Of a stretch of 64,000 bases of DNA, positions 1 through 7,595 are shown piece after piece. Both the position numbers and the translations under genes were made by a program. Below the pieces are notes generated by a model, which searched no databases, was not told where the DNA came from, and worked only from the letters and a program-made list of their open reading frames with translations. Origin of the DNA: Saccharopolyspora_D taberi (GTDB lineage Bacteria > Actinomycetota > Actinomycetes > Mycobacteriales > Pseudonocardiaceae); contig NZ_BAAAUX010000019.1 of the NCBI RefSeq assembly GCF_039534165.1, positions 124,001 through 188,000 on the forward strand, in the 5' to 3' direction. Positions within the stretch are counted from its first letter, which is position 1, and each line of letters begins with the position of its first letter.

Positions 1-234
1 CGCGACGACGACGCCGGTCACGGCCGCCAGCGGTGGGGCGTGCTCCCGGAGCCCGTGGAGGAACCGGTCGACTTTCGACGCGGCGCCCTCGACTTCGATG
101 AACACGCCCCGCGCGTCGTTCCCGACGCGCCCGGCCAACCCCAGCCCGGTTGCCAGCGAGAAGACGAACGGCCGGAAACCGACGCCCTGCACGATGCCGG
201 TCACCCGAACGTGCTTCCGGGTGAGAACCTCCAT
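1..234 (-). CDS. hypF: Carbamoyltransferase HypF, N-terminal part (hydrogenase maturation)
   Basis: Only the first 78 codons are inside the window; the rest lies beyond base 1. The start ATG at 234-232 opens MEVLTRKHVRVTGIVQGVGF. This is the acylphosphatase-like domain that begins HypF, with the VQGVGFRPFV signature and the anion-binding Arg. In the known family, HypF takes carbamoyl phosphate and transfers the carbamoyl group to HypE, which makes the cyanide ligand of [NiFe]-hydrogenase. A stand-alone acylphosphatase is possible, but the GFRPFVFSLATGLGLAGRVG run is more typical of HypF. The function is a family inference because the zinc-finger and YrdC-like domains cannot be seen. Confidence 0.8.
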   Translation of the reverse strand, partial: MEVLTRKHVRVTGIVQGVGFRPFVFSLATGLGLAGRVGNDARGVFIEVEGAASKVDRFLHGLREHAPPLAAVTGVVVA

Positions 235-518
235 CGGCTCAGTTTCGGTGGTCCGCCGCAGCCGTGCCCGCCGAAGGCGGGGCGGCGTCGGGGCGGCTGC
301 TACCGACCGAACATCGACGAGAGCCCCCAGCGGTCTACCGAGCGACGTTGCCGACCGCCGTTCAGCCGAGCGCTGTCACCGGCTTCGCGGTGTCCGGCCC
401 GTGCGGCAATCGACCAGGCTGAGCGGATGTCCGCGATCGACGGCGGTCAGCTACCCCTCGCTCTGGAGCCCGGCGACATCGCGCGGGGCGACTCCGCTTC
501 GTAGGTCGGTGCGGCGTC

Positions 519-544
519 AGTGCCTCGGTGAAAGCCGAGGCACT
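519..544 (-). terminator. Stem-loop, probable terminator of the I36-like gene
   Basis: Perfect 10-bp arms AGTGCCTCGG and CCGAGGCACT flank the 6-nt loop tgaaag. It lies 100 bases past the stop of the secreted-protein gene and just after the small reading frame at 554-640. There is no clear U-tract, as is usual for actinomycete terminators. Confidence 0.6.
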
Positions 545-553
545 GGTGCGAGC

Positions 554-640
554 TCAGAGCGGAAGGCCGCAGAACAGCGTCACGGCTGCGAACAGCAGGC
601 AGACGGGATTCGCGATGCGGAAGTTGGTCAGCCGAACCAC
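554..640 (-). CDS. Possible 28-residue hydrophobic small protein
   Basis: A GTG at 640-638 opens 28 codons ending in TGA at 554. The product has one hydrophobic stretch (VCLLFAAVTLFCGL) that could span a membrane. The frame is the same as that of the preceding secreted-protein gene and begins four codons after its stop, so it could also be a remnant of a longer C-terminus or a read-through extension. There is no clear ribosome binding site. The terminator-like stem-loop follows directly. It may be chance, and I give it low weight. Confidence 0.2.
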   Translation of the reverse strand: MVRLTNFRIANPVCLLFAAVTLFCGLPL

Positions 641-652
641 CGGGAACTTGAT

Positions 653-1195
653 TCACCGACCAAGCGGGTCACTCGGGATCACGGTGCACGTCATGCCGCG
701 ATCGGAGAAGGCAACGGAGCCATAGCTTCCATTGTTGGTCTCCAGCCCGACCGACTTGGCCGCTTGAGCCACATCCCTGACCATGCTCCTCCGCGGAACA
801 ACAACACATGGATCACCGGGGCCGTAGTCCCACTCCATGAAGTGGAGAGTGTTATCCGTCCGGTTCACAACAGAACGAACCCTGTTCGTGGGATTGTTGT
901 CGCCGAACAGTTCGGTACCGTTCTGCTCCGGATCGTCCGTCCCGAAGTAGAAGAAGTGCTTCCACGGCCGGTCGTTGAGCCAAACCGAGTACTGCGCAGG
1001 CGAATCCTGTGGAGCTTCGTTGAACCGGACCTTGGGGTAGATGCAGTAGTTGCCTTCTCGGCACGCATCAGCACCCACACCCTGGAACATCCAAGGACCA
1101 TGCTCGAAGGCGTCCGAGCTCGCGGCAGGGCCAGTCGACGCGAACCCCGCGCCGATCAACGCCGCCAGCACGACCACCCTGTTCTGATTGCGCAT
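653..1195 (-). CDS. Secreted peptidase-inhibitor family I36-like protein
   Basis: The product is about 180 residues. The start chosen at 1195 gives a clean Sec signal peptide (MRNQNR, hydrophobic VVVLAALIGAGFA, then a cleavage region near TGPAASS); an upstream ATG at 1246 would add 17 unlikely residues. The mature part has the I36-like pattern: a Cys pair in CREGNYCIYP, then an RSVVNRTDNTLHF segment resembling the SVxN repeat of that family. Family members are secreted beta-gamma-crystallin-like proteins, some of which inhibit proteases, and most are uncharacterised. Four cysteines (CREGNYC, DPC, MTC) could form two disulfides. The inhibitor activity is not established. Confidence 0.6.
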   Translation of the reverse strand: MRNQNRVVVLAALIGAGFASTGPAASSDAFEHGPWMFQGVGADACREGNYCIYPKVRFNEAPQDSPAQYSVWLNDRPWKHFFYFGTDDPEQNGTELFGDNNPTNRVRSVVNRTDNTLHFMEWDYGPGDPCVVVPRRSMVRDVAQAAKSVGLETNNGSYGSVAFSDRGMTCTVIPSDPLGR

Positions 1196-1507
1196 ATTCC
1201 CCACCATTGCCACCAACGGCCGGTTCCGCGCGCTGGACGCCTCCAACGGGCGTCCCCCGACTTTCGGGGAACCTGCCCAATCAGTGGTCAGCAGTTGGCG
1301 CCTTCTGCATTCTTTAGAACTGCGGTATCGATCTCGACAGGGAATTCAAATCAGCAGCGACCGTAAGGGCGGTTACGGCGCGTACCTGACCTGCGACCTG
1401 AAGGACGACGGCCCGCATCGGGCGGCGGAGACGAAGCCGACCTTGCCAAGATAGGTAAGCCTTGCTTTACTTAGCCGCGCTCGACCGGGCTGAAGGAAGG
1501 ACATCTC
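1196..1507. other. Divergent intergenic region with iron box
   Basis: These 312 bases separate the minus-strand secreted protein from the plus-strand siderophore-binding lipoprotein. They should hold both promoters. The one recognisable element is the iron-box-like sequence at 1451-1469, and a GGAAGG ribosome binding site precedes the ATG at 1508. Confidence 0.5.
1451..1469. promoter_or_regulatory. Probable iron box (IdeR/DmdR-type operator)
   Basis: ATAGGTAAGCCTTGCTTTA resembles the actinomycete iron-box consensus TTAGGTTAGGCTCACCTAA, sharing the T(T)AGGTnAG start and an AT-rich end. It sits about 40 bases before the start of the siderophore-binding protein, where repression by an iron-loaded IdeR/DmdR regulator would be expected. 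The right half is degenerate. Confidence 0.5.
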
Positions 1508-2587
1508 ATGCTGCAACCGGCCGGACGTCGACCACTCCGTCCGCGCCAGGCCGACCGCACCTCGCGTCGCAGGCGCGACCGCTGGATCCGCACGACGGTG
1601 GCCGCCCTGCTGATCGGCGTGGTCGGCATCGGAACCGCCGCTTGCGGTCGGCCGCCGGAGCCCCCGGCGAACGCGGGCGCTCAGCCCCAGGCCGGATTCC
1701 CGGTCAACGTCAAGCACAAGTTCGGCACCACGGCGATCCCCCAGGCACCCCAACGGGTCGTGGTGATCGGGACTTCGACCGATGACCTCGATGCCGTGCT
1801 GGCGCTCGGCGTCACCCCGGTCGCCTTCTTCACCACCGACCAGTCCACACCCGACGGTCGCTACCCGTGGCTGGCGGACCGGCTGGACCCGGCCAGGACG
1901 CAGGTGATCAACGCCGCCAACGGCGTCGACATGGAGCAGGTCGTCAGGTCCCGGCCGGACCTGATCCTGGCCACCGGCTACTTCGGCCTCGACCAGGACT
2001 ACGCCACCCTGTCCAAGATCGCCCCGACCATCGGCTACGAGCACGAGTGGGGCAAGCAGACCTGGCAGCAGCACGTGCAGGTGGTCGGCAGCGCCCTGGG
2101 CAAACCCGCAGAGGCCGAACGTCTGGTCGCCGAGACCGAGAAGACGATCACCGACGTCCGCAACGGGCTTCCGGGCTTGGCGGGCAAGACGTTCTCGGTG
2201 TCGATGGGCAACGCGCCGGGCCAGGTCTTCACGCTGGTCTCCCGGGAAGACTTCGCGGTCAGGCAGATCGAACGGCTGGGGCTGACGCTCTCCCCCGCGC
2301 TCGCCGGCACCGAACAGGTCAGCGGCAGCCCGACCGGCGTCCTCGGAGCCGAACAGCTCGACAAGCTCGACGCCGACCTCCTCGTGATCGCGTTCGCCAC
2401 CCCGCAAGCCCAGCACGCCTTCGAAACCAACCCGCTGGTGCGGAACACGCCCGCCATGACCAGCGGGTCCTATGTGGTCGCCGACCGGCAGCTCATCAGC
2501 CAGCTGCGGTACCCGTCCGCACTCGGCATCCCGTGGGCGCTGGACAAGCTGCGTCCCGGTCTGGAGAAGGCGGCCGCGAAACCCTGA
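1508..2587 (+). CDS. Iron-siderophore ABC transporter substrate-binding lipoprotein
   Basis: This 359-residue protein has a basic N-terminus, a hydrophobic segment (VAALLIGVVGIG) and a lipobox-like TAAC with Cys at about residue 46, which would anchor it outside the membrane. The rest fits the FecB/FhuD periplasmic-binding fold. It has the early VVVIGTSTDDLDAVLALGVTPVAFF segment, the RSRPDLILATGYFG region, and LDADLLVIAF near the end. The family delivers ferric siderophores to an ABC permease. No permease or ATPase gene is adjacent, so it must share one encoded elsewhere. A GGAAGG ribosome site precedes the ATG, and an iron box lies upstream. Confidence 0.87.
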   Translation: MLQPAGRRPLRPRQADRTSRRRRDRWIRTTVAALLIGVVGIGTAACGRPPEPPANAGAQPQAGFPVNVKHKFGTTAIPQAPQRVVVIGTSTDDLDAVLALGVTPVAFFTTDQSTPDGRYPWLADRLDPARTQVINAANGVDMEQVVRSRPDLILATGYFGLDQDYATLSKIAPTIGYEHEWGKQTWQQHVQVVGSALGKPAEAERLVAETEKTITDVRNGLPGLAGKTFSVSMGNAPGQVFTLVSREDFAVRQIERLGLTLSPALAGTEQVSGSPTGVLGAEQLDKLDADLLVIAFATPQAQHAFETNPLVRNTPAMTSGSYVVADRQLISQLRYPSALGIPWALDKLRPGLEKAAAKP

Positions 2588-2589
2588 AT

Positions 2590-2617
2590 CACCGATGGGC
2601 CTGCGATCTCATCGGTG
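2590..2617. terminator. Bidirectional terminator hairpin
   Basis: Perfect 8-bp arms CACCGATG and CATCGGTG enclose a 12-nt loop. The hairpin fills the 32-base gap between two convergent genes, so it can end transcripts from both sides. Confidence 0.65.
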
Positions 2618-2619
2618 CG

Positions 2620-3033
2620 CTACTGCGACGCGGCGGCTTCGGTCCGGGCGTTGACGACGAGTTCCCAGAGGTGTCCGTCCGGGTCGCTGAAGTACCCCAT
2701 GTACGACCCGTCATACTCGCCGGCCGGCCGGGGTACGGATCCACCCGCCGCTGCCGCTTGACCAAGGATGCCGTCGAGCTCTTCCTTGCTGCCGATGGCG
2801 CACGAGATCACGCAGGCGCCAGCCACGGGAGCGCCAGGAGCAACACCGGCACGGCTCGTGTACTTCTCGTACTCGCCGTACTCGATGAGGAACAGCGACA
2901 GGTTCGGCAGCTCGAACACGATGATTCCCTCATCGATTCCGGGCGTGGGCAGCCCCAGCCCGTCCCGGTAGAACCGCAGCGACCGTTCCGGATCCGCAAC
3001 GGGCAAAGAGACGATGGCAGTCACAGGCTTCAC
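2620..3033 (-). CDS. VOC-family (glyoxalase/bleomycin-resistance fold) protein
   Basis: This 137-residue single-domain protein shows two beta-alpha-beta-beta-beta modules. The first opens TAIVSLPVADPERSLRFYRDGLGL and the second ends YMGYFSDPDGHLWELVVN. The FSDPDGHLWEL motif carries the family's metal-ligand Glu. VOC proteins use a metal for isomerisation, epoxide opening or dioxygenation, or simply bind drugs; the specific reaction cannot be told from sequence. It stands alone and converges on the siderophore-binding gene. Confidence 0.8.
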   Translation of the reverse strand: MKPVTAIVSLPVADPERSLRFYRDGLGLPTPGIDEGIIVFELPNLSLFLIEYGEYEKYTSRAGVAPGAPVAGACVISCAIGSKEELDGILGQAAAAGGSVPRPAGEYDGSYMGYFSDPDGHLWELVVNARTEAAASQ

Positions 3034-3149
3034 CCCGCCAACCCTAGCTGGCGATGGGCAGGACGGCGAGCAAGCGCGTCACGTCGACGAGGTCTCCGCC
3101 GACATCCGCAGGGAAGAAGATGTCCGCGTAATGGGCCCGATCCGTTCCA

Positions 3150-3851
3150 TCACTCCCGGTGCGGGAGCTGGCCTCGGCTGCCGGCGTAGGCGAGCAAGCG
3201 GTCCCGGTCGGTGATGGTGATCCTCCCGCGGTGCAGGCGGACGAGCCCGCGGTCGGCCAGTTCTCCGAGGGCGGTCGTGGTGCGTTCGCGGGTGGCGTTG
3301 ACCAGACCCGCCAGTTGCTGGTGGGTGAGCCGGACGGCTTCCGGAGCCGAGCCGGGGACGGCGCTCCTGCTGAGTGTCCACAGTGTCCCCGCGAGGCGTT
3401 CGGGCAGCGCCTTGCAGGCGAGGTCGGTCAGCCGGTGTTCGAGCTCGGCGATGCGCTCGGCCAGGTGCTCGGCGATCCGGGCGGCGATGCGGGAATCCGC
3501 GAGCAGCAACTGCCGCACGTCATGCGGGCTCATCACGCACAGGCGGGACGGTTCGAGGGTTTCGGCCCAGTTCGCACCCATCCGCAGCCCGAGCAGCGGA
3601 ACCTCCCCGAAGACGGCTCCCGGACCGAGCACGGCAGTCGTGACCGACCGGCCCTCGGGACCGAGCTGGTACAGCCGGATCCGGCCCCGCTTGATGATGA
3701 ACAGCGCCTCCGACGGGCGCTGCGGGCTGTGGACGACCTCCCCCGCCGCCACATCGCGCAGCGGGGCGCGCGCCCCCAGGTCGGCCATCTCCCGCCGGGA
3801 CAGGTCGCGGAAGAGGCCGACCTCGGACAGGCAGTAGAAGTCGTCGGGCAC
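3150..3851 (-). CDS. Crp/Fnr-family transcriptional regulator
   Basis: This 233-residue protein has an N-terminal cyclic-nucleotide-binding-like domain (about 10-125), with the jelly-roll run GEVVHSPQRPSEALFIIKRG and the phosphate-binding-cassette region VFGEVPLLGL. A C-terminal winged helix (about 150-225) has the recognition segment LTHQQLAGLVNATRERTTTALGEL. There are no FNR-type N-terminal cysteines for an iron-sulfur cluster. The start at 3851 lies 64 bases after the membrane-protein gene in the same direction, so the two may be co-transcribed. The effector is unknown. Confidence 0.87.
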   Translation of the reverse strand: MPDDFYCLSEVGLFRDLSRREMADLGARAPLRDVAAGEVVHSPQRPSEALFIIKRGRIRLYQLGPEGRSVTTAVLGPGAVFGEVPLLGLRMGANWAETLEPSRLCVMSPHDVRQLLLADSRIAARIAEHLAERIAELEHRLTDLACKALPERLAGTLWTLSRSAVPGSAPEAVRLTHQQLAGLVNATRERTTTALGELADRGLVRLHRGRITITDRDRLLAYAGSRGQLPHRE

Positions 3852-3915
3852 CGGGACCTCCGGTGATGGCCGCTCCAGCCACCATCCCCCTCGGCCCCGC
3901 AGTTGTCCAAACCGA

Positions 3916-4362
3916 TCACAAGTGTCCCGCCCGCCGACGGAGTCCGTAGAGCACAGCAGCCGCGACGATGCCGTAGAGCAGGTGCCCCACCAGACTCGTC
4001 AGCGCCGTCTGCCCCATCTGAAACACCGGCATGCCCAACCCGGCGGGCATCAGCAGCAGACCACCGAGAACCCACCAGATCACGCCCCAGACAGCACCCG
4101 CCCCGAGCAGAGGCAGGAACCGGGTGAACGGCGCGACCAGTCCGAGCCCCGCGCCGAGCACGGCGGAGATCGCGAGGTGCACCACGACCCCGACACCATC
4201 GCTGTCGCTGCCGACGAGCATGGCGACCATGGGCAGCATTCCCGCCATCGCCATGACAACGCCGAACGCGATTCCGCCGCCGATACCGGCGACCGCCCCA
4301 TGAAGCCCCCGGGACACCACCAGCTGCACGGGATGGTGCGCCGGATGAGCAGCAGTGGACAT
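3916..4362 (-). CDS. Conserved integral membrane protein
   Basis: About 148 residues. The start at 4362 is preceded by GGGAGGGG at good spacing; a GTG/ATG upstream at 4377 has none. Four hydrophobic segments can be seen: GAVAGIGGGIAFGVVMAMAG, a VVVHLAISAVLGAGLGL stretch, GAGAVWGVIWWVLGGLLLM and LVGHLLYGIVAAAVLYGL. The last segment is followed by basic residues. I recognise no enzymatic motif. Its only nearby partner is the downstream Crp/Fnr gene, which may regulate it or respond to the same stress. Confidence 0.7.
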   Translation of the reverse strand: MSTAAHPAHHPVQLVVSRGLHGAVAGIGGGIAFGVVMAMAGMLPMVAMLVGSDSDGVGVVVHLAISAVLGAGLGLVAPFTRFLPLLGAGAVWGVIWWVLGGLLLMPAGLGMPVFQMGQTALTSLVGHLLYGIVAAAVLYGLRRRAGHL

Positions 4363-4503
4363 GGCAACCCCTCCCATCGGCCCGCAGCTCTCCTGACAGC
4401 TGCCAGCGTCACCTCCCCGGTCGGCGCCAGTCGGTAACGCCGGCTACACAACGGGCAGGTCGTCGAGCCGACGCCGCGGAACAGACCTCAGTGGACATCC
4501 GCC

Positions 4504-5802
4504 TCAGGTCAGCTCGACGTCCCTGGTCTCGGGCATCCGGCAGGTGACCACGATCGCGACGAGAAGCAACGCCATGGTGTAGAAGAGGAAGACGTTGCCC
4601 ATGCCGTTGTCCGACAACCACGTCTGCAGGTACGGGGCGCTGCCGCCGCAGGCCGCCACCGCGAGGGCGTACGGAAGCGCGACCCCGATCGTGCGCACCC
4701 TCGCCGGGAACATCTCGGCGCACACCGTGGGCAGGATCGACGCGCTGGCCGCGACGAACAGCATCCCGATCGTCATCGCGAGGCCGAGCTGCCAGACGTG
4801 GTCCTGGATCAGCCAGTTCAGCGGCAGCGTCAGCACCAGGAGACCGGCGTAGGCCGCCAGCATGACCGGCCTGCGCCCGAGCCGGTCGGAGAGGATGCCG
4901 AACGCGGGCAGCACGGCGATGAACACGAGGTTCGCGAGCACGCTCACCCACAGCGTGGCCTCCGCGTCGAAACCGTTGACGGCGATCGCGCGAGCCGGGG
5001 CGGAGACCACCCACGTGTAGTAGACGACGGTGCCGCCGAGCGTGATGCCGACGACCCGCAGGCAGGCGGTCCGGTGGTGCCAGAAGTCGCGCCAGAGGGA
5101 CGGCCTGTCCTGAGCGACGCGCTGCCGCGCGAACACCTCGGTCTCGGCCATGCGCATCCGCATCACGAGCGCGTACAAACCGATCACCCCGCCCACGACG
5201 AACGGGACCCGCCAGCCCCAGGACGCCAGCTGGTCCGCGGACAGCACGCCGGCCAGGACCGCTCCCAGCACCTCGCCGGCGACGATTCCGCAGGTCCCGG
5301 ACACGTAGATCAGGCTCGACCAGCGCCCCCGCCGCCCGTGCGGAGCCATCTCGGACACGTAGGTCTGCGCCGCGGGCAGTTCACCGCCGTGCGCCAGGCC
5401 CTGCGCCATCCGGGTCACCAGCAACAGCAGCGACGCCCCGACACCGATGGCGGCGTAGGTCGGCGCCAGCCCGATGACCAGGCTGCCCGCGGAAGCCAGC
5501 GCGACCGAGGTGATCATCGCGCTGCGCCGGCCCCTGCGGTCACCGAGCCAGCCGAACAGCAGTCCGCCCAGCGGCCGCATGAGGAACCCGACGGCGAAGA
5601 TCGCCAGGGTCGCCATCAGCGCTGAAGCCGGGTCCGCCGATGGGAAGAACTGCGGTGCGAAGAACGGCGTGAACACCGCGTAGATGTTCCAGTCGTACCA
5701 CTCCAGCGCGTTGCCGATCCCAGTGCCGACAGCGGGACGCCAGCGCCGGGTGCGTTCGGCCGCGGAGTCCGGGGCCTCGGTGAATTCAGCTGCGCTCGGC
5801 AT
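4504..5802 (-). CDS. MFS transporter, metabolite:proton symporter type
   Basis: This 432-residue protein has about 12 membrane segments. The start has the MHS-family look: GTGIGNALEWYDWNIYAVFTPFFAP. The first intracellular loop holds LGDRRGRRSAM, the MFS motif with the conserved Asp and Arg residues, and a second copy (LSDRLGRRPVML) lies between TM8 and TM9. Family members import organic acids, shikimate, proline/betaine or alpha-ketoglutarate with protons. It begins 27 bases after the M20 amidohydrolase, with GCGGAGG before its ATG, so the two form an operon and the amidohydrolase probably acts on what this protein imports. Confidence 0.85.
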   Translation of the reverse strand: MPSAAEFTEAPDSAAERTRRWRPAVGTGIGNALEWYDWNIYAVFTPFFAPQFFPSADPASALMATLAIFAVGFLMRPLGGLLFGWLGDRRGRRSAMITSVALASAGSLVIGLAPTYAAIGVGASLLLLVTRMAQGLAHGGELPAAQTYVSEMAPHGRRGRWSSLIYVSGTCGIVAGEVLGAVLAGVLSADQLASWGWRVPFVVGGVIGLYALVMRMRMAETEVFARQRVAQDRPSLWRDFWHHRTACLRVVGITLGGTVVYYTWVVSAPARAIAVNGFDAEATLWVSVLANLVFIAVLPAFGILSDRLGRRPVMLAAYAGLLVLTLPLNWLIQDHVWQLGLAMTIGMLFVAASASILPTVCAEMFPARVRTIGVALPYALAVAACGGSAPYLQTWLSDNGMGNVFLFYTMALLLVAIVVTCRMPETRDVELT

Positions 5803-5829
5803 CGGTACCTCCGCGTCGGCCGGTGCTGG

Positions 5830-7035
5830 TCAGGCGGCAGAGTTCTCAGCAGCGATCCGCCGCAGCGCGAGTTCGGCGTACAGGGCGGCGCCGTCGCCGA
5901 GAACCGCGTCGTCGAACTCCGCCAGCGGCGAGTGGTTGAAGGGAGCGCGTCCGGGATCGCGGTCTGCCGGACAGGCGCCCAGCAGGACCATCGCGCCCGG
6001 CACCTCGTCCAGGACCCGGGAGAAGTCCTCGGACGCGGTCATCGGCTGTTCGGCCCAGGCGAACCGTTCCTCGCCGTGCACCTCGGCGACCGCGTCGGCG
6101 GCGAACTCCGCCTCGCGGCGGTCGTTGACGGTCACCGGGTACTGCTCGGTGAAGTCGACGTCGGCCTCCAGGCCGTGCGCCCCGGCGATGCCCCGGCACA
6201 CCCGCACCGCCCCGTCCTTGACCCGCGCGTGCGCGGCGGGCGAGAACGATCGGACGGTCGCCTCGAAACGGGCCTCGGGCGGGATGATGTTGTTCTGCGT
6301 CCCCGCGTGGAAGGAACCGACGGTCAGCACCACGCTGTCGAACGGGTCGAAGGAGCGCGTCACGAACGTCTGGAGCGCGGTCACCATCTCGCACGCCGCG
6401 GGGATCGGGTCCTTGGCGAGGTGCGGTGCGGAACCGTGTCCACCGGCTCCCCGCACCGTGACGGTCAGGGTGTCGGCAGCGGCGAGCGCCGGGCCGCGGC
6501 GCGTGGTGAACACACCTCGGGGCAGGCCTGCCGAGGTCACGTGCAGCGCGTAGGCGGCGACCGGCCGCGTGCCGGCGGCCTCCAAAGTGCCTTCGCCGAG
6601 CATGTGCCCGGCGCCGTCGTAGCCCTCCTCCCCCGGCTGGAACATGAAGATCACCGAACCCGCCAGCGAGTCCCTTCGCTCGGACAGCAGATGCGCCGCG
6701 CCGACCAGCATCGCCGTGTGCAGGTCGTGACCGCAGGCGTGCATGCGCCCGTCGACGCGCGAGCGGTAGTCCGACCCCACGCTCTCCGAGAGCGGCAGCG
6801 CGTCCATGTCGCCGCGCAGCAACACCACCGGGCCGGGACGCGATCCGCGGAGCACCCCGGTGACCGACGTCAGCCCGACGCCGGTGGAGAGTTCCAGCGG
6901 GAGGCCGTCCAGTGCGGCGAGCGCCTTCTCCTGGGTTCGCGGCAGGTCCAGGCCGATCTCGGGCTCGGCGTGCAACGCGCGCCGCAGGCGGACCAGGTCT
7001 TCCGCCAGATCCCGCGCATCCTCTCGAACCGACAT
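5830..7035 (-). CDS. M20-family amidohydrolase (N-acyl amino acid / IAA-conjugate hydrolase type)
   Basis: About 401 residues from the ATG at 7035, which has GAGAGGAG seven bases upstream; a longer frame to 7113 is unsupported. Metal ligands are visible in MHACGHDLHTAML (Cys and His), FQPGEEGYDGAG (the catalytic Glu pair), ALHVTSAG and, near the end, FNHSPLAEFDD. These place it with amidohydrolases that cleave N-acyl amino acids, hippurate or auxin conjugates using two metal ions. The dimerisation domain (about 190-300) carries TVRGAGGHGSAPH. It is the first gene of an operon with the MFS symporter. Confidence 0.87.
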   Translation of the reverse strand: MSVREDARDLAEDLVRLRRALHAEPEIGLDLPRTQEKALAALDGLPLELSTGVGLTSVTGVLRGSRPGPVVLLRGDMDALPLSESVGSDYRSRVDGRMHACGHDLHTAMLVGAAHLLSERRDSLAGSVIFMFQPGEEGYDGAGHMLGEGTLEAAGTRPVAAYALHVTSAGLPRGVFTTRRGPALAAADTLTVTVRGAGGHGSAPHLAKDPIPAACEMVTALQTFVTRSFDPFDSVVLTVGSFHAGTQNNIIPPEARFEATVRSFSPAAHARVKDGAVRVCRGIAGAHGLEADVDFTEQYPVTVNDRREAEFAADAVAEVHGEERFAWAEQPMTASEDFSRVLDEVPGAMVLLGACPADRDPGRAPFNHSPLAEFDDAVLGDGAALYAELALRRIAAENSAA

Positions 7036-7183
7036 CTGCGCTCCTCTCCGAACCGCGACCCGTGCTGCATCCTGCCGTCCAGCACAGACGCGGTCCAAAA
7101 GCGCAGGATTCATTTCCCCCGGAAAGACGATCTGCGGGAAATCACCACGTCGTGAGATGTCGCGGTTCGGGAAAGGAGCCGGA

Positions 7184-7525
7184 TCACTCCCGGTTCTCCC
7201 CCGCCTCTGGCTCGGTTGACGCCCGCGAGACGACCCGGTGAGCCTCGTCCCACTGCCGTTGTGCGCTCTGCTGCGCCTCGGCGACGAAGGTGAACTCCTC
7301 GTTCCCCGTTCGGTCAGCGAGAACCCGTGCTACCCCGGTGAGTGCCTCCGCCCCGCGGGCACCGGCATGGGCCAAGGCGGTCACCAGCTCGTCCGGCAGG
7401 TAGCCGACGTCCGTGCTCTCCACTTCCGAAGCGCTGTCCCAGGCGGAACTCAACTGCCCCAAGGCGTCGATCAGGTTCCGCCACACGGTGAGCTGTTCGA
7501 CGTCGGCTGCGTCGTCCTGGGCCAT
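7184..7525 (-). CDS. Hypothetical protein, 113 residues
   Basis: I do not recognise this protein. The start at 7525 is fixed by a strong GGAGGAGG; the longer frame to 7681 would run into the peptidase gene. The product is acidic and mostly helical in appearance (VWRNLIDALGQLSSAWDSAS, then AEAQQSAQRQWDEAHRVVS), has no cysteine, and has no signal peptide or membrane segment. It lies 70 bases downstream of the M1 peptidase in the same direction and could be the last gene of the pls operon or separate. Confidence 0.6.
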   Translation of the reverse strand: MAQDDAADVEQLTVWRNLIDALGQLSSAWDSASEVESTDVGYLPDELVTALAHAGARGAEALTGVARVLADRTGNEEFTFVAEAQQSAQRQWDEAHRVVSRASTEPEAGENRE

Positions 7526-7595
7526 CGCGCGGTCCTCCTCCCACGAGCGGTGACCACGCGCTACCCGCGTGGATCCCCGCCCAAACGCACAAGCC

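Larger units (their letters stand above)
235..652. other. Intergenic region between hypF and the I36-like gene
   Basis: About 420 bases separate the two minus-strand genes. I see a perfect stem-loop at 519-544 and one very small hydrophobic reading frame at 554-640, both listed separately. The remaining 280 bases next to hypF should carry its promoter, but I cannot point to convincing -35 and -10 boxes. Confidence 0.5.

Noticed and set aside
98..1366. Long plus-strand open frame of 422 codons
   Set aside because: It lies antisense to hypF and the I36-like gene, is Arg-rich and lacks any domain; typical of open frames opposite GC-rich genes.
1373..2416. Minus-strand frame of 347 codons
   Set aside because: Antisense to the siderophore-binding gene, with low-complexity Gly/Arg/Asp composition and no motif.
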